This document shows positions 7,735 through 14,686 of a DNA stretch of 34,473 nt, piece after piece. Every line of letters starts with the position of its first letter. Positions within the stretch are counted from its first letter, which is position 1. The translations under genes were made by a program, and so were the position numbers. Location: positions 94,227 to 128,699 of the forward strand of contig NZ_LIUQ01000014.1 in assembly GCF_001276715.1 (NCBI RefSeq), given 5' to 3'. This stretch comes from Planktothricoides sp. SR001 (lineage in GTDB: Bacteria; Cyanobacteriota; Cyanobacteriia; Cyanobacteriales; Laspinemataceae). Under the pieces are notes generated by a model that had not been told where the DNA came from, did no database searches, and was given only the letters and a program-made list of their open reading frames with translations.

Positions 7735-8403
7735 ATGCTGGAGAAAATCCTGAATTTTATTACTCCCGGTCCGCTGAACGAAAGATTTGGTTTTGGAGCC
7801 AGAGTTTTTTCCAGTTGGATTAGTTTAGGCTTGGGGTTAGGGTTAGTCAATATACTGATATCAGGTCTTGGAGGCACTCTAAGTTGGGAAATTGTAGTAG
7901 GAGGTTTCATAGGAGGACTTGTTCTTTCTTGTGGTTATGGTTTGATTGGGGTCGGAATAGATTTTATTCGAGGACGGAGAGTTGAATATCCAGGCTGGTA
8001 CTGGTGGGTCTTCCCTATTGCTACTTTTTTGTCCATACTTTTATCGCTGACCTTTGGGCTTTTTGGCATTTTCTTGGCATTTGCAGGAATTAAACTCCCA
8101 AAATTGCCCGACTTTGGAGATATGCCTCAACCTTCTAATATAGATCCCGATAAATTTCGCCAAGAATTAGGAAAAATGAAGGTTGAAGACCTTCTCAAGG
8201 ATTTTGGAAAAAAACTGGAGCAACTTGATAACCAATCTCAGCTTAACCCAGAAGAAAAAAAAGTAGTTAAGAAAATCAGAGGCTTAGATCGCGCCAAATT
8301 GCGTTCTAGACTACAAGAGATACTTATTGATGATGAAAGAGAAATTTTGTTTATTTTGCTGTTAAAGTTACTAGGTTTTGTTCGAAAAAAACCAAAAATA
8401 TGA
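7735..8403 (+). CDS. Three-segment membrane protein paired with AHH nuclease
   Basis: I do not recognise the family of this 222-residue protein. It shows three strongly hydrophobic segments at about residues 25-46, 51-77 and 87-118, the first two glycine-rich. A charged, probably helical cytoplasmic tail follows (about 120-222) that is rich in Lys, Glu and Leu. Its stop codon overlaps the start of the next gene in ATGA, so the two are almost surely co-translated. The pairing suggests that it anchors, exports or neutralises the nuclease. It could be an immunity protein, a delivery partner or a membrane effector; the sequence does not decide. The divergent NB-ARC gene lies directly upstream. 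Confidence 0.8.
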   Translation: MLEKILNFITPGPLNERFGFGARVFSSWISLGLGLGLVNILISGLGGTLSWEIVVGGFIGGLVLSCGYGLIGVGIDFIRGRRVEYPGWYWWVFPIATFLSILLSLTFGLFGIFLAFAGIKLPKLPDFGDMPQPSNIDPDKFRQELGKMKVEDLLKDFGKKLEQLDNQSQLNPEEKKVVKKIRGLDRAKLRSRLQEILIDDEREILFILLLKLLGFVRKKPKI

Positions 8404-9041
8404 TGAATCACGAACACGAAAAATTTTGGTCTTACTGGTCTGTTTGGTCTATTCCAGAATGGATCTGCAAACCACTTAAAATACAACCAGGAGAATATAT
8501 GATTAAATATCATAGCGCTACTGGAGACTTAATTATTAAAGATCCTAACAATCAAGAAAAAGAATACAGGGTAAATTTATATAACTTGCTTCCCGAAGAT
8601 ATTAACGAAGAGCAAAAAGAAGCAATTGCAAGACTACAGAAAAAAAAATATGCAAGCGCACGTGATGGTATTCATCATAAGCATCACATTATTCCAGTCC
8701 AGCTTTGCAAAAAACACCCCCTAATTAGGGAAGCTGAACGCTACAGAGTTTTCAATAAAGATGGGGATGAAAATTTAATGCTTTTGCCTATAAATTTTCA
8801 TAAAAAAAATCATACTGAAGGCTCAAAATACTATACTACAATTCTAGGTATTCTAGACGATCAATGGGCACGCATTCAGCAAGATGATTTAGATACAGAT
8901 CCAGATGAAATTAAACAAACTATTCTGGAAATTGTTGCAACAACTAGAGATTACTTGACTGAGTTGTTACAGATAGCAGGAAGCACAATACGGGATGATT
9001 TTCTTTCACCTGATTATCCTGATTCCTGGCTGCCTAAATAA
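8400..9041 (+). CDS. Putative AHH/HNH-superfamily nuclease
   Basis: This 213-residue protein carries HHKHHIIP at residues 92-99, then ENLMLLP (124-130) and INFHKKNHTEGSKYY (about 131-145). This is the arrangement of the AHH group of HNH/endonuclease VII nucleases, known mainly as toxin tips of polymorphic bacterial toxins. His95/His96, Asn125, His134 and His138 are candidate catalytic or metal ligands. The first 90 residues (aromatic, FWSYWSVWS near the start) match nothing I know and may contact the membrane partner. It has no signal peptide, and no large toxin body precedes it, so it is not a classical polymorphic toxin. It begins four bases before the end of the membrane-protein gene. Nuclease activity is inferred from motif only. 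Confidence 0.72.
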   Translation: MMNHEHEKFWSYWSVWSIPEWICKPLKIQPGEYMIKYHSATGDLIIKDPNNQEKEYRVNLYNLLPEDINEEQKEAIARLQKKKYASARDGIHHKHHIIPVQLCKKHPLIREAERYRVFNKDGDENLMLLPINFHKKNHTEGSKYYTTILGILDDQWARIQQDDLDTDPDEIKQTILEIVATTRDYLTELLQIAGSTIRDDFLSPDYPDSWLPK

Positions 9042-9129
9042 ACCAAGACTTACGCATTACCTCTATATTGAGCAGTGGCAATTCGTAAATTGTCACTACA
9101 TATTGAGTAATTATAGCACAAAGCCCCCG

Positions 9130-9159
9130 GTAGGGTGGGCAAAATTTTGCCCACCCTAC
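9130..9159. repeat. Palindrome family, copy 2 (30 bp, perfect)
   Basis: This copy is a perfect palindrome with arms GTAGGGTGGGCAAAA and TTTTGCCCACCCTAC. It lies after the nuclease gene and is followed by the ACATAA word that also follows the other copies. Confidence 0.9.
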
Positions 9160-9245
9160 ATAATTACATAACTACAATTACCACAACCCCTGCACGGATT
9201 GCTATAGAATAATCATAGAATTTTTCCAAAGAGTCAAAATTATTT

Positions 9246-9476
9246 ATGTCATCAACAGCGATCGCAGATTCGGTAGAGATGGTAGAAGCTTTACCCACTG
9301 AAATCCAGCAGCGAGTGGTCGATCATTTGCGCGAGTATATTGCTGATTTACGGGATGAACAGCGGTGGGATGCGTCCTTTGCTCGAACGCAGTCAGCGTT
9401 GGTGGCAGCAGCGCAACAAGCGAAAAAAGAACGGGCAGCAGGAAAAGCGAGTGAGATGGATTATGAGCAGTTATGA
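9246..9476 (+). CDS. Antitoxin-like protein of a broken RelE-type module
   Basis: This is a 76-residue acidic helical protein with an ALPTEIQQRVVDHLREYIAD core and a Lys/Glu/Ala-rich tail. This is the look of the small antitoxins that sit before RelE-like toxins in cyanobacteria. Its stop overlaps the next ATG in ATGA, typical of such pairs. The following toxin frame is cut after about 24 codons, so this antitoxin is now without its partner. Identification rests on composition and arrangement rather than on a diagnostic motif. Confidence 0.65.
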   Translation: MSSTAIADSVEMVEALPTEIQQRVVDHLREYIADLRDEQRWDASFARTQSALVAAAQQAKKERAAGKASEMDYEQL

Positions 9477-9544
9477 AATCTGAAGTTATTCCTTCGTTTT
9501 GGACTGAATATCGCAAGCTAAGTGATGATGTTCGGCAACGTGAT
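9473..9544 (+). pseudogene. RelE-like toxin, 5' fragment only
   Basis: The frame starts MKSEVIPSFWTEYRKLSDDV, which resembles the N-terminus of small RelE/HigB-like toxins of cyanobacteria (FWxxYxxLP/S). After about 24 codons the resemblance ends and the frame runs into the antisense side of another toxin fragment (9564-9651). The remaining open frame to 9784 is therefore chimeric and meaningless. The C-terminal part with the catalytic residues is missing. Confidence 0.65.
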
Positions 9545-9563
9545 ATGAACGTTTTTTTGGCTA

Positions 9564-9651
9564 AAGTGCTTCGTAAATTTGTGCCAGAAGTTCTATATGA
9601 CCGATCGCAATCAAGGTTACTCAACGGCGAAGTATTGCTAACTATTGTCAT
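9564..9651 (-). pseudogene. DUF3368 PIN-like toxin, 5' fragment only
   Basis: The start MTIVSNTSPLSNL is the N-terminus typical of DUF3368 PIN-like toxins. Its ATG overlaps the stop of the UPF0175 gene in ATGA, the usual arrangement. Near 9615 one extra base shifts the frame; after correction it reads IAIGHIELLAQIYEAL and then meets TAG (9561-9563). The rest of the toxin, about 130 residues, has been deleted. What follows is the fragment of a different toxin in the opposite direction. Confidence 0.75.
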
Positions 9652-9893
9652 CGCCAGTTATTTTCTTGTAAGGATTTCATATCTTCCCGAAACTCTTCAA
9701 CACCGTAATGAATGCAAATGCCACGACTTCCGAGCAAATGTTGAAACTGAAGTTGAGACATTCCTGCTAGATAACTGGCTTTAGCCAGAGATATTTTTTC
9801 TTTTTCAAATAGCATGATAATAATTTCCAGCATCAAGTCTTTTTCTGATAGCTGGCTGGCTTTGACCACTTCATCGGAAATCACTAAGCTCAT
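9648..9893 (-). CDS. UPF0175 family antitoxin
   Basis: This 81-residue protein has the UPF0175 pattern: LMLEIIIMLFEKEKISLAKA (helix), then ASYLAGMSQLQFQHLLGSRG (helix-turn-helix-like), then a C-terminal YGVEEFREDMKSL. UPF0175 proteins are antitoxins for DUF3368 PIN-like RNases. The gene is complete, but its partner immediately downstream is only a 5' fragment, so it is an orphan. The DNA-binding part suggests that it could still bind its own promoter. Confidence 0.85.
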   Translation of the reverse strand: MSLVISDEVVKASQLSEKDLMLEIIIMLFEKEKISLAKASYLAGMSQLQFQHLLGSRGICIHYGVEEFREDMKSLQENNWR

Positions 9894-9961
9894 TTAATCT
9901 GCTCCTGAACCCCTCAAGCAAGTTTAAGGTTTTGGCATAACTGTATAATATGTTAATCTAT

Positions 9962-10112
9962 CTACACCTCAAACATACCCGTTTCAATATTAATGGCAAC
10001 GATTTTCCCATGATTTCCTTCTTCCAAAGAGCGATCGCACTTGTGTCTCATATATGCGATCGCCCCTCAAAGCAAATTCTGCTTTACTGTAGCGAGGTTG
10101 TCTCACTGTCAT
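9962..10112 (-). pseudogene. Frameshifted, truncated copy of the small gene at 13366-13599
   Basis: From ATG 10112 the frame reads MTVRQPRYSKAEFALRGDRI, nearly identical to the intact gene at 13366-13599. A 1-base insertion near 10030 breaks the frame. After correction it reads EEGNHGKIVAINIETGMFEV and ends at TAG (9962-9964), about 28 residues short of the intact copy. It forms the left end of a 255-base direct repeat. Confidence 0.85.
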
Positions 10113-10220
10113 AACTTTGACCTGTGATGAAAAGATGGTTCTGCTGTGATTATAACTCAGGACTTTCGCACCGAATCCACGGGTAGGGTGGGCTGGCATT
10201 TTGCCCACCCTACATAACTG
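9965..10220. repeat. Direct repeat, left copy (about 255 bp)
   Basis: This segment matches 13453-13706 almost base for base: the small-gene 5' half, its upstream region and the palindrome that follows. Differences are a few substitutions, a 1-base insertion in the gene, and a changed centre in the palindrome. It encloses the PIN-like pair and the AlbA_2 gene together with its partner copy. Confidence 0.9.
10183..10213. repeat. Palindrome family, copy 3 (degenerate centre)
   Basis: The outer arms GTAGGGTGGGC and GCCCACCCTAC are kept, but the centre reads TGGCATTTT rather than AAAATTTT. It is part of the left direct repeat and corresponds to copy 4 at 13670. Confidence 0.85.
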
Positions 10221-10241
10221 AACTATGCTAAGATTAAATAA

Positions 10242-10481
10242 CTAACCAATTGCCGTAATTAATGTTTTTAATGCGCGGGCGATCGCTTCTTCTTCAGTCG
10301 CACAAACACCACTTGATATTGCCTGTTTAATCATATCTCGGATATCTGGACGGGATAAAATTCTATAAGCCTGACGTTCCGCACTGCGCCGTTCCAAAGC
10401 AGCCGTCAGTGCCAGTACATCCTCATGGACATCTTCAGGGGATAATAACTCGGCGTTGGGTTCTGGAACTTGTTTGGTCAT
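10242..10481 (-). CDS. Small partner of PIN-like protein, probable antitoxin
   Basis: This 79-residue protein is acidic at the N-terminus and has the helical core RSAERQAYRILSRPDIRDMI and a C-terminal TEEEAIARALKTLI. It follows the PIN-like gene after three bases, which suggests a two-gene toxin-antitoxin unit with the toxin first. I do not recognise a named family. It could instead be a DNA-binding regulator of the pair. Confidence 0.65.
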   Translation of the reverse strand: MTKQVPEPNAELLSPEDVHEDVLALTAALERRSAERQAYRILSRPDIRDMIKQAISSGVCATEEEAIARALKTLITAIG

Positions 10482-10484
10482 AGT

Positions 10485-11051
10485 TTAATTACCGTAATTT
10501 TCTGCTAAGGTTTCAATTAATCGATCGCTATAAAATGTCCCTTGCTGCTGGCACATTTTGAGCAACTGTCGAATCTCATCTTTTGTTAAAACTCCGTCAA
10601 GTCCCGCACGTCCCAGGACACCGGGAAATCCGGTTAGGTTTAATCTCAGTTGGCGAGCCACCTGACGTGCTGCTTTCTCATCTAAAAGAATCATAGCAAC
10701 ATCTAGGTTTTTTCGGTGCTGCATGAGAACGATTGCTTCCGCTTCCGCCAGGTCATTGTGCCAATCTGAATTAGCGGATTTTTGTAATTGAGCAATGCGC
10801 TTTGCCACTGCTTCTGCCTGTGTTTTTTCTGAATCAGTTAATTCTTCAACAACCACAAATCCCTCAGCAATGAGTTGATTCACTTCATCTATCCAGCCAT
10901 GAACATTTAGTTCCTCTAGCTCAGATGGGGTAATATAAATTAACGCAAAGTATCGCTTAAGCAAATCTATTCGGCCACATTGAAAGGCGGAAACCATTGG
11001 GCCAGTGTTGGAAATGGCAATTATTTTATCGACTTCTGTGGTTTCAAGCAT
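10485..11051 (-). CDS. PIN-like (DUF3368-type) putative RNase toxin
   Basis: This 188-residue protein begins with the DUF3368-like strand IIAISNTGPMVSAF (Asn15 at the place of the first PIN acid), has LNDLAEAEAIVL-like acidic helix DWHNDLAEAEAIVL in the middle and ILLDEKAARQVARQLRLNLTG in the last third. These correspond to the acidic cluster of PIN-like RNases, and GFPGVLGRAGLDGVLT is the usual DUF3368 C-terminal turn. It is full length. It precedes its small partner by three bases, the reverse of the UPF0175-DUF3368 order. Activity as an RNase toxin is inferred from family. Confidence 0.8.
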   Translation of the reverse strand: MLETTEVDKIIAISNTGPMVSAFQCGRIDLLKRYFALIYITPSELEELNVHGWIDEVNQLIAEGFVVVEELTDSEKTQAEAVAKRIAQLQKSANSDWHNDLAEAEAIVLMQHRKNLDVAMILLDEKAARQVARQLRLNLTGFPGVLGRAGLDGVLTKDEIRQLLKMCQQQGTFYSDRLIETLAENYGN

Positions 11052-11185
11052 AGATTCGGTAAGTGATTAGGGCGATTGATACAGAATCACAATAGCTGGG
11101 AAAGCGATCGACTTATAGTAACCTACTAGCAGAAATCGCCCCCAAAGCGATCGAATGCGAACGAGAGCATCGGTTTGAGTATCGG

Positions 11186-11250
11186 AGAAACCGGGTTTTT
11201 TGCCCTTTTTCCCAAAATTATAGATTAACCCTCAAAAAAACCCGGTTTCT
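11186..11250. repeat. AAACCGGGTTT inverted repeat, 16-bp arms
   Basis: AGAAACCGGGTTTTTT (11186-11201) and AAAAAACCCGGTTTCT (11235-11250) are perfect inverted repeats around a 33-base spacer. They lie between the AlbA_2 gene end and the PIN-like gene start, so they may end the AlbA_2 transcript. Confidence 0.75.
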
Positions 11251-11279
11251 GAACCCTGCTACGATCAAAAATTGACGGG

Positions 11280-13133
11280 TTAGGGGGTGGGTGGCGATCC
11301 GGTTTTGTATGCTTGCTGTGGATGATTGGCGCGATCGGGATATTTCAGTTCTAGTAAACCCTCATCTAACATGGGGTTGACATAATGGTTTCGCACACTA
11401 TTTGGTTTACGTCCGAGTAATTCAGCTATTGTTCGCAGTGACAGATAATGTTCGGAGCAAAGTTGTAAGATTACCTTCTTGACATCTTCTTGTTTCGCAC
11501 GACCTGTCTCACGCACGGCAGTCGAGATTTGTTTTAATCGCTCGTAATGTTCGGAGTTCACCTCGTAATGTTCGGAGTTCGCCTCGTAATGTTCGGAGTT
11601 CGCCTCGTAATGTTCGGAGTTCGGCAACAACGAAAACAAATCAGGCTCACTTTGGTTCGCTAAAGTATAGCGTGTACCGCGACTACGACCAGATTGTTCT
11701 AAGTAACCATTTTTAACTAACCCCTTAAGGCATTCGCCAATATCTCTAGGATGCTCATTGCGGAAATATTGAATATCCGTGTTAGTAATTTCACCAAATT
11801 TATGAGTACAGGCTAAGATAATTCGTTCTAATTCAGTTAAGCTAGAATAATTGTCTCTCACCAAATCTCTTAATTCTTTTTCAATAGTTTCAGGAATGAA
11901 ACCGACCATTGGTAAAATAACCGAGGTTAAATCTTGTTCTAGTTTCTCTGAAACATCAGGGATGTACCACTGTTGTTCCTTCCAAGCCCGCAGAATTTTC
12001 TGAAATCCCGACCCGGCTTTTTCCCCTAATCCAAGCATTTGAAACATTTTTTGTAAATTCGGATTGCGAGGGTCGGTAATTCCACCCCCATAAAGTTCTT
12101 GGATAGTAATTCTCAGCCGCCCTGGATTAGAAAACTCAAATCGATCAGTTTTTTTGATAATTACAATCGAGCGGTTAGAGAAATGATCTGCATGAATTAA
12201 AGTATTGACTAAAGCTTCTCGTAAAGCTTGATGAACGTGGGTTTCTCCTTTACGGGTGGCATCTTGATCGAGTTGAAAAGGAACCGCTAAATCATTCACT
12301 AAGCGATTATAAACCCGATAATAAAAATTAAACAAATTAGGAACCCATTTCCCGTCAAGAGTAAGGCGATAAGTCCATCTCTGTTCCGGGTCGGTGGAAA
12401 AATTTTCTTGATAATCCAGATGGTAATAGGGTAATGCGTCTAAAATACTCCGTTCTTGCCCGAACATCAGCAAACCAGCAATGGTTAATCCTTCTTTCCC
12501 CGTGGTGCGATCGCGCCGCCATCCTCCTAATTGATACAGTAAATCTCGATCATCTTTTGCTAACCAAGGATGATCCGGTTCTCTATTACTAAAACGTTGA
12601 CGAAATGCCTTCAGCGTATCAGAATCGAGGTCAGTTAAATCAAATCCATCCAAAATTTGATAATCTTGAGGATCGTCACTGGCATCTCGCAACATTTGTT
12701 TAACTTATGAGGCAGAACAACGATAATCTCCTTCATAGTTTCGCTTGTACGTCCCGGTCATCGGATTATTATTAATGTACACGGGGCGTTGAATTCGTGA
12801 AGCTCTGGGAATTCTAATAATGACAAGATTATTCTCCTCGATCGCTTGAATTTGCATATCTGAATTGCCGCAAATTGGCGTACTGAGTTTTTGGGAGTTA
12901 TTATGACCGTCCCAAAATTCTTTAATTAACTGATTCGGGTCGATAACTCCTGAAATATTCATTCCTTGAGACGTTTCACTGACTCCCAAAATAATATAGC
13001 CGCCCTCTGTGTTGGCAAAAGCAGATACAGTTTCCCAAACATCTTTTGGTAAAGTCCATGTAGCAGATTTAAACTCAATGTCTTGGTCTTCATTTCCGAT
13101 ATCAATATACTGAAGTAGTGTTTCTAAATCCAT
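11280..13133 (-). pseudogene. AlbA_2 / HATPase_c_4 regulator with an in-frame TAA
   Basis: This is a putative ATP-binding transcriptional regulator of the schlafen-like AlbA_2 type (COG2865). The start is ATG 13133, which has AGGAGA upstream; the open frame extends 24 codons further to 13205 without such a site. The N-terminal AlbA_2 domain shows DIEFKSATWTLP and AFANTEGGYIILGVSE. The frame then hits TAA at 12705-12707 (context C-S-A-S-stop-V-K-Q-M-L-R), where Glu (GAA) is likely. It continues in the same frame with the HATPase_c_4 part (HQALREALVNTLIHADHFSN, EFSNPGRLRI, GLGEKAGSGFQKILRAW) and winged-helix regions. The whole would be 617 residues. The rest may be made from ATG 12695 as a separate chain. 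A 4 x 7-residue NSEHYEA repeat lies near the C-terminus. Confidence 0.88.
11541..11624 (-). repeat. Four tandem 21-bp units inside the AlbA_2 gene
   Basis: Four units of CTCGTAATGTTCGGAGTTCG with one further base encode N-S-E-H-Y-E-A/V on the minus strand. The units differ by one or two bases. A diverged SEHYLS occurs again about 50 residues later. The array forms a polar linker between the ATPase part and the C-terminal helix-turn-helix. Confidence 0.92.
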
Positions 13134-13365
13134 TAAGTAGTCTCCTGGCTTAGTTATTGTGACTGCGGCGCCGCTTCTATCTAATTTTCTTTGAATTGTT
13201 GGCAAGATTTGAAATCCGGTTCCGAGTGGCGTTTTTAAGGGGGGTTAGGGGGGATCGCACCAGATTTAATTTATCTTAATCTTTCAATAACTTCTGGCGA
13301 CAAAATGATGAACATTGCGTGAAGCTATCGCGATCTGGCTGTTGCAACGCCCCAAGCGATCGCGC

Positions 13366-13599
13366 TTAGGGGCGAATCATCCGAACAATCCAAGGTTGAG
13401 CATCAGGGAGTCGTTCAAATAAGCGATCGGTGGCGGTCAAAATTTCGTCTGCCACCTCAAACATACCCGTTTCAATATCAATCGCCACGATTTTCCCATG
13501 ATTTCCTTCTTCAACTTGCGATCGCACTTGAGTTTCATCCAGGCGATCGCCCCTCAAAGCAAATTCTGCTTTACTGTAGCGAGGTTGTCTCACTGTCAT
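13366..13599 (-). CDS. Conserved-looking small protein, function unknown
   Basis: This 77-residue protein starts MTVRQPRYSKAEFALRGDRL and contains EEGNHGKIVAIDIETGMFEV and DRLFERLPDAQPWIV. I recall small cyanobacterial proteins of this type but know of no function; some are found beside small protease- or toxin-like genes. The final MIRP is shorter than I would expect, so the C-terminus may be slightly truncated. A decayed copy lies at 9962-10112 within a direct repeat. Confidence 0.7.
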   Translation of the reverse strand: MTVRQPRYSKAEFALRGDRLDETQVRSQVEEGNHGKIVAIDIETGMFEVADEILTATDRLFERLPDAQPWIVRMIRP

Positions 13600-13706
13600 A
13601 ACTTTGACCTGTGATGAAAAGATGGTTCTGCTGTGATTATAACTCAGGACTTTCGCACCGAATCCACGGGTAGGGTGGGCAAAATTTTGCCCACCCTACA
13701 TAACTG
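13453..13706. repeat. Direct repeat, right copy (about 255 bp)
   Basis: This is the partner of 9965-10220. It includes most of the intact small gene, its upstream region and a perfect 30-base palindrome. The similarity stops inside the small gene on the left and at TAACTG on the right. Confidence 0.9.
13670..13699. repeat. Palindrome family, copy 4 (30 bp, perfect)
   Basis: This is identical to copy 2 at 9130-9159 (arms GTAGGGTGGGCAAAA and TTTTGCCCACCCTAC) and is followed by ATAACT. It forms the right end of the direct repeat. Confidence 0.9.
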
Positions 13707-13760
13707 GTAATTGGAGAATTCATGGATGGAATCATCTTGATTTAATCATATAATATTTGT
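13703..13760 (-). repeat. Relic copy of queG start region
   Basis: This 58-base segment aligns with 5991-6048 with about five differences. The match covers the first six or seven codons of queG, its start codon and about 37 bases upstream. No queG coding sequence continues beyond it. It sits between two palindrome copies. Confidence 0.85.
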
Positions 13761-13786
13761 AGGGTGGGCAAAATTGCCCACCCTAC
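13759..13786. repeat. Palindrome family, copy 5 (28 bp)
   Basis: This is the same 28-base form as copy 1 (two-base centre), followed by ACATAACT twice. Copy 1 and this copy both lie close to queG-start-like sequence, so the two loci share more than the palindrome. Confidence 0.9.
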
Positions 13787-13847
13787 ATAACTACTACATA
13801 ACTACAAATTAAATTTTCGGCGAATAAAACAAATCGGGTTAAACAAT

Positions 13848-14621
13848 ATGACTCAAAAACAATGGTACGAATCCCTGTTCGAGAACTACGGAGAAAAATA
13901 CGATTCTGAGATTTATACAAAAGGGACAATTGGTGAGTGTGATTTTTTAGAGCAAGAACTAGGATTTAACAAATCCTTGAAAATATTAGACGTGGGCTGC
14001 GGTACGGGAAGACATACAATTGAACTGACAAAGCGGGGATACTCTGTTACTGGAATTGATTTATCTGCATCCCAGCTTAAAAGGGCAAAGGATAAAGCAA
14101 AAAGTGAAAATTTGATCGTTGACTTTCAGCAGCAGGATGCCCGTAATTTGACATTCAATAATGAATTTGACGCAGCGATCATGCTTTGCGAGGGAGGATT
14201 TTCGCTCATGGAAACTGATGAAATGAACTTTGAAATCCTGAAAAATGTCACCAGATCGCTAAAGGCGCATACCCATACTAAATTTATATTTACGACTTTA
14301 AATGGATTGTTCCCATTATATCATTCGGTTGAGCAATTCTGTGCATCAGCAACGGGATCAGGAAATTCTATCTGCCGAAGCAATTCTTTTGACTTGATGA
14401 CATTCCGGGATTATAACATAACGGAATTTGAAGATGACCTGGGAAACAAGAAATCCCTTGCCTGTAATGAAAGGTTTTATGTGCCAAGCGAAATTACCTG
14501 GTTACTTAAATCTCTTGGTTACAGCAGGATAGATATTTATGGTGCCAAGCTGGGTGCATTTTCTCGAAATGATAAATTAACCACTGAAGATTTTGAGATG
14601 CTGGTCATTGCTGAAAAATAA
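13848..14621 (+). CDS. Class I SAM-dependent methyltransferase
   Basis: This 257-residue cytoplasmic methyltransferase has motif I ILDVGCGTGRHTIEL at residues 46-60, the acidic loop VTGIDLSASQL, and a QQDARNL motif. The following AAIMLCEGGFSLMETDE is typical of methyltransferase domain 11/25 proteins. The C-terminal part (YVPSEITWLLKSLGY) is the usual final strand pair. The substrate is unknown. It stands alone between palindromic repeats, with only moderate sequence evidence for a ribosome binding site. Base composition is more AT-rich than queG and serS beside it, so transfer is possible. Confidence 0.88.
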   Translation: MTQKQWYESLFENYGEKYDSEIYTKGTIGECDFLEQELGFNKSLKILDVGCGTGRHTIELTKRGYSVTGIDLSASQLKRAKDKAKSENLIVDFQQQDARNLTFNNEFDAAIMLCEGGFSLMETDEMNFEILKNVTRSLKAHTHTKFIFTTLNGLFPLYHSVEQFCASATGSGNSICRSNSFDLMTFRDYNITEFEDDLGNKKSLACNERFYVPSEITWLLKSLGYSRIDIYGAKLGAFSRNDKLTTEDFEMLVIAEK

Positions 14622-14638
14622 TTTCCTAATCACAAGTA

Positions 14639-14668
14639 GTAGGGTGGGCAAAATTTTGCCCACCCTAC
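14639..14668. repeat. Palindrome family, copy 6 (30 bp, perfect)
   Basis: This is identical to copies 2 and 4 and is followed by ATAACT. It lies between the converging methyltransferase and serS genes, a good place for a bidirectional terminator. Confidence 0.9.
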
Positions 14669-14686
14669 ATAACTATTTCTATTTCT

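Noticed and set aside
9244-9651. 135-residue minus-strand ORF starting MTIVSNTSPLSNL
   Set aside because: Only its first 13 residues are DUF3368-like. After a frameshift it reads the antisense of the antitoxin gene on the other strand.
9473-9784. 103-residue plus-strand ORF as a full RelE toxin
   Set aside because: Only the first 24 residues look RelE-like. The rest is antisense of the DUF3368 fragment and the UPF0175 gene.
9990-10208. 72-residue minus-strand ORF
   Set aside because: Its start is upstream readthrough in the palindrome and its end is out of frame. The real content is the frameshifted small-gene copy at 9962-10112.
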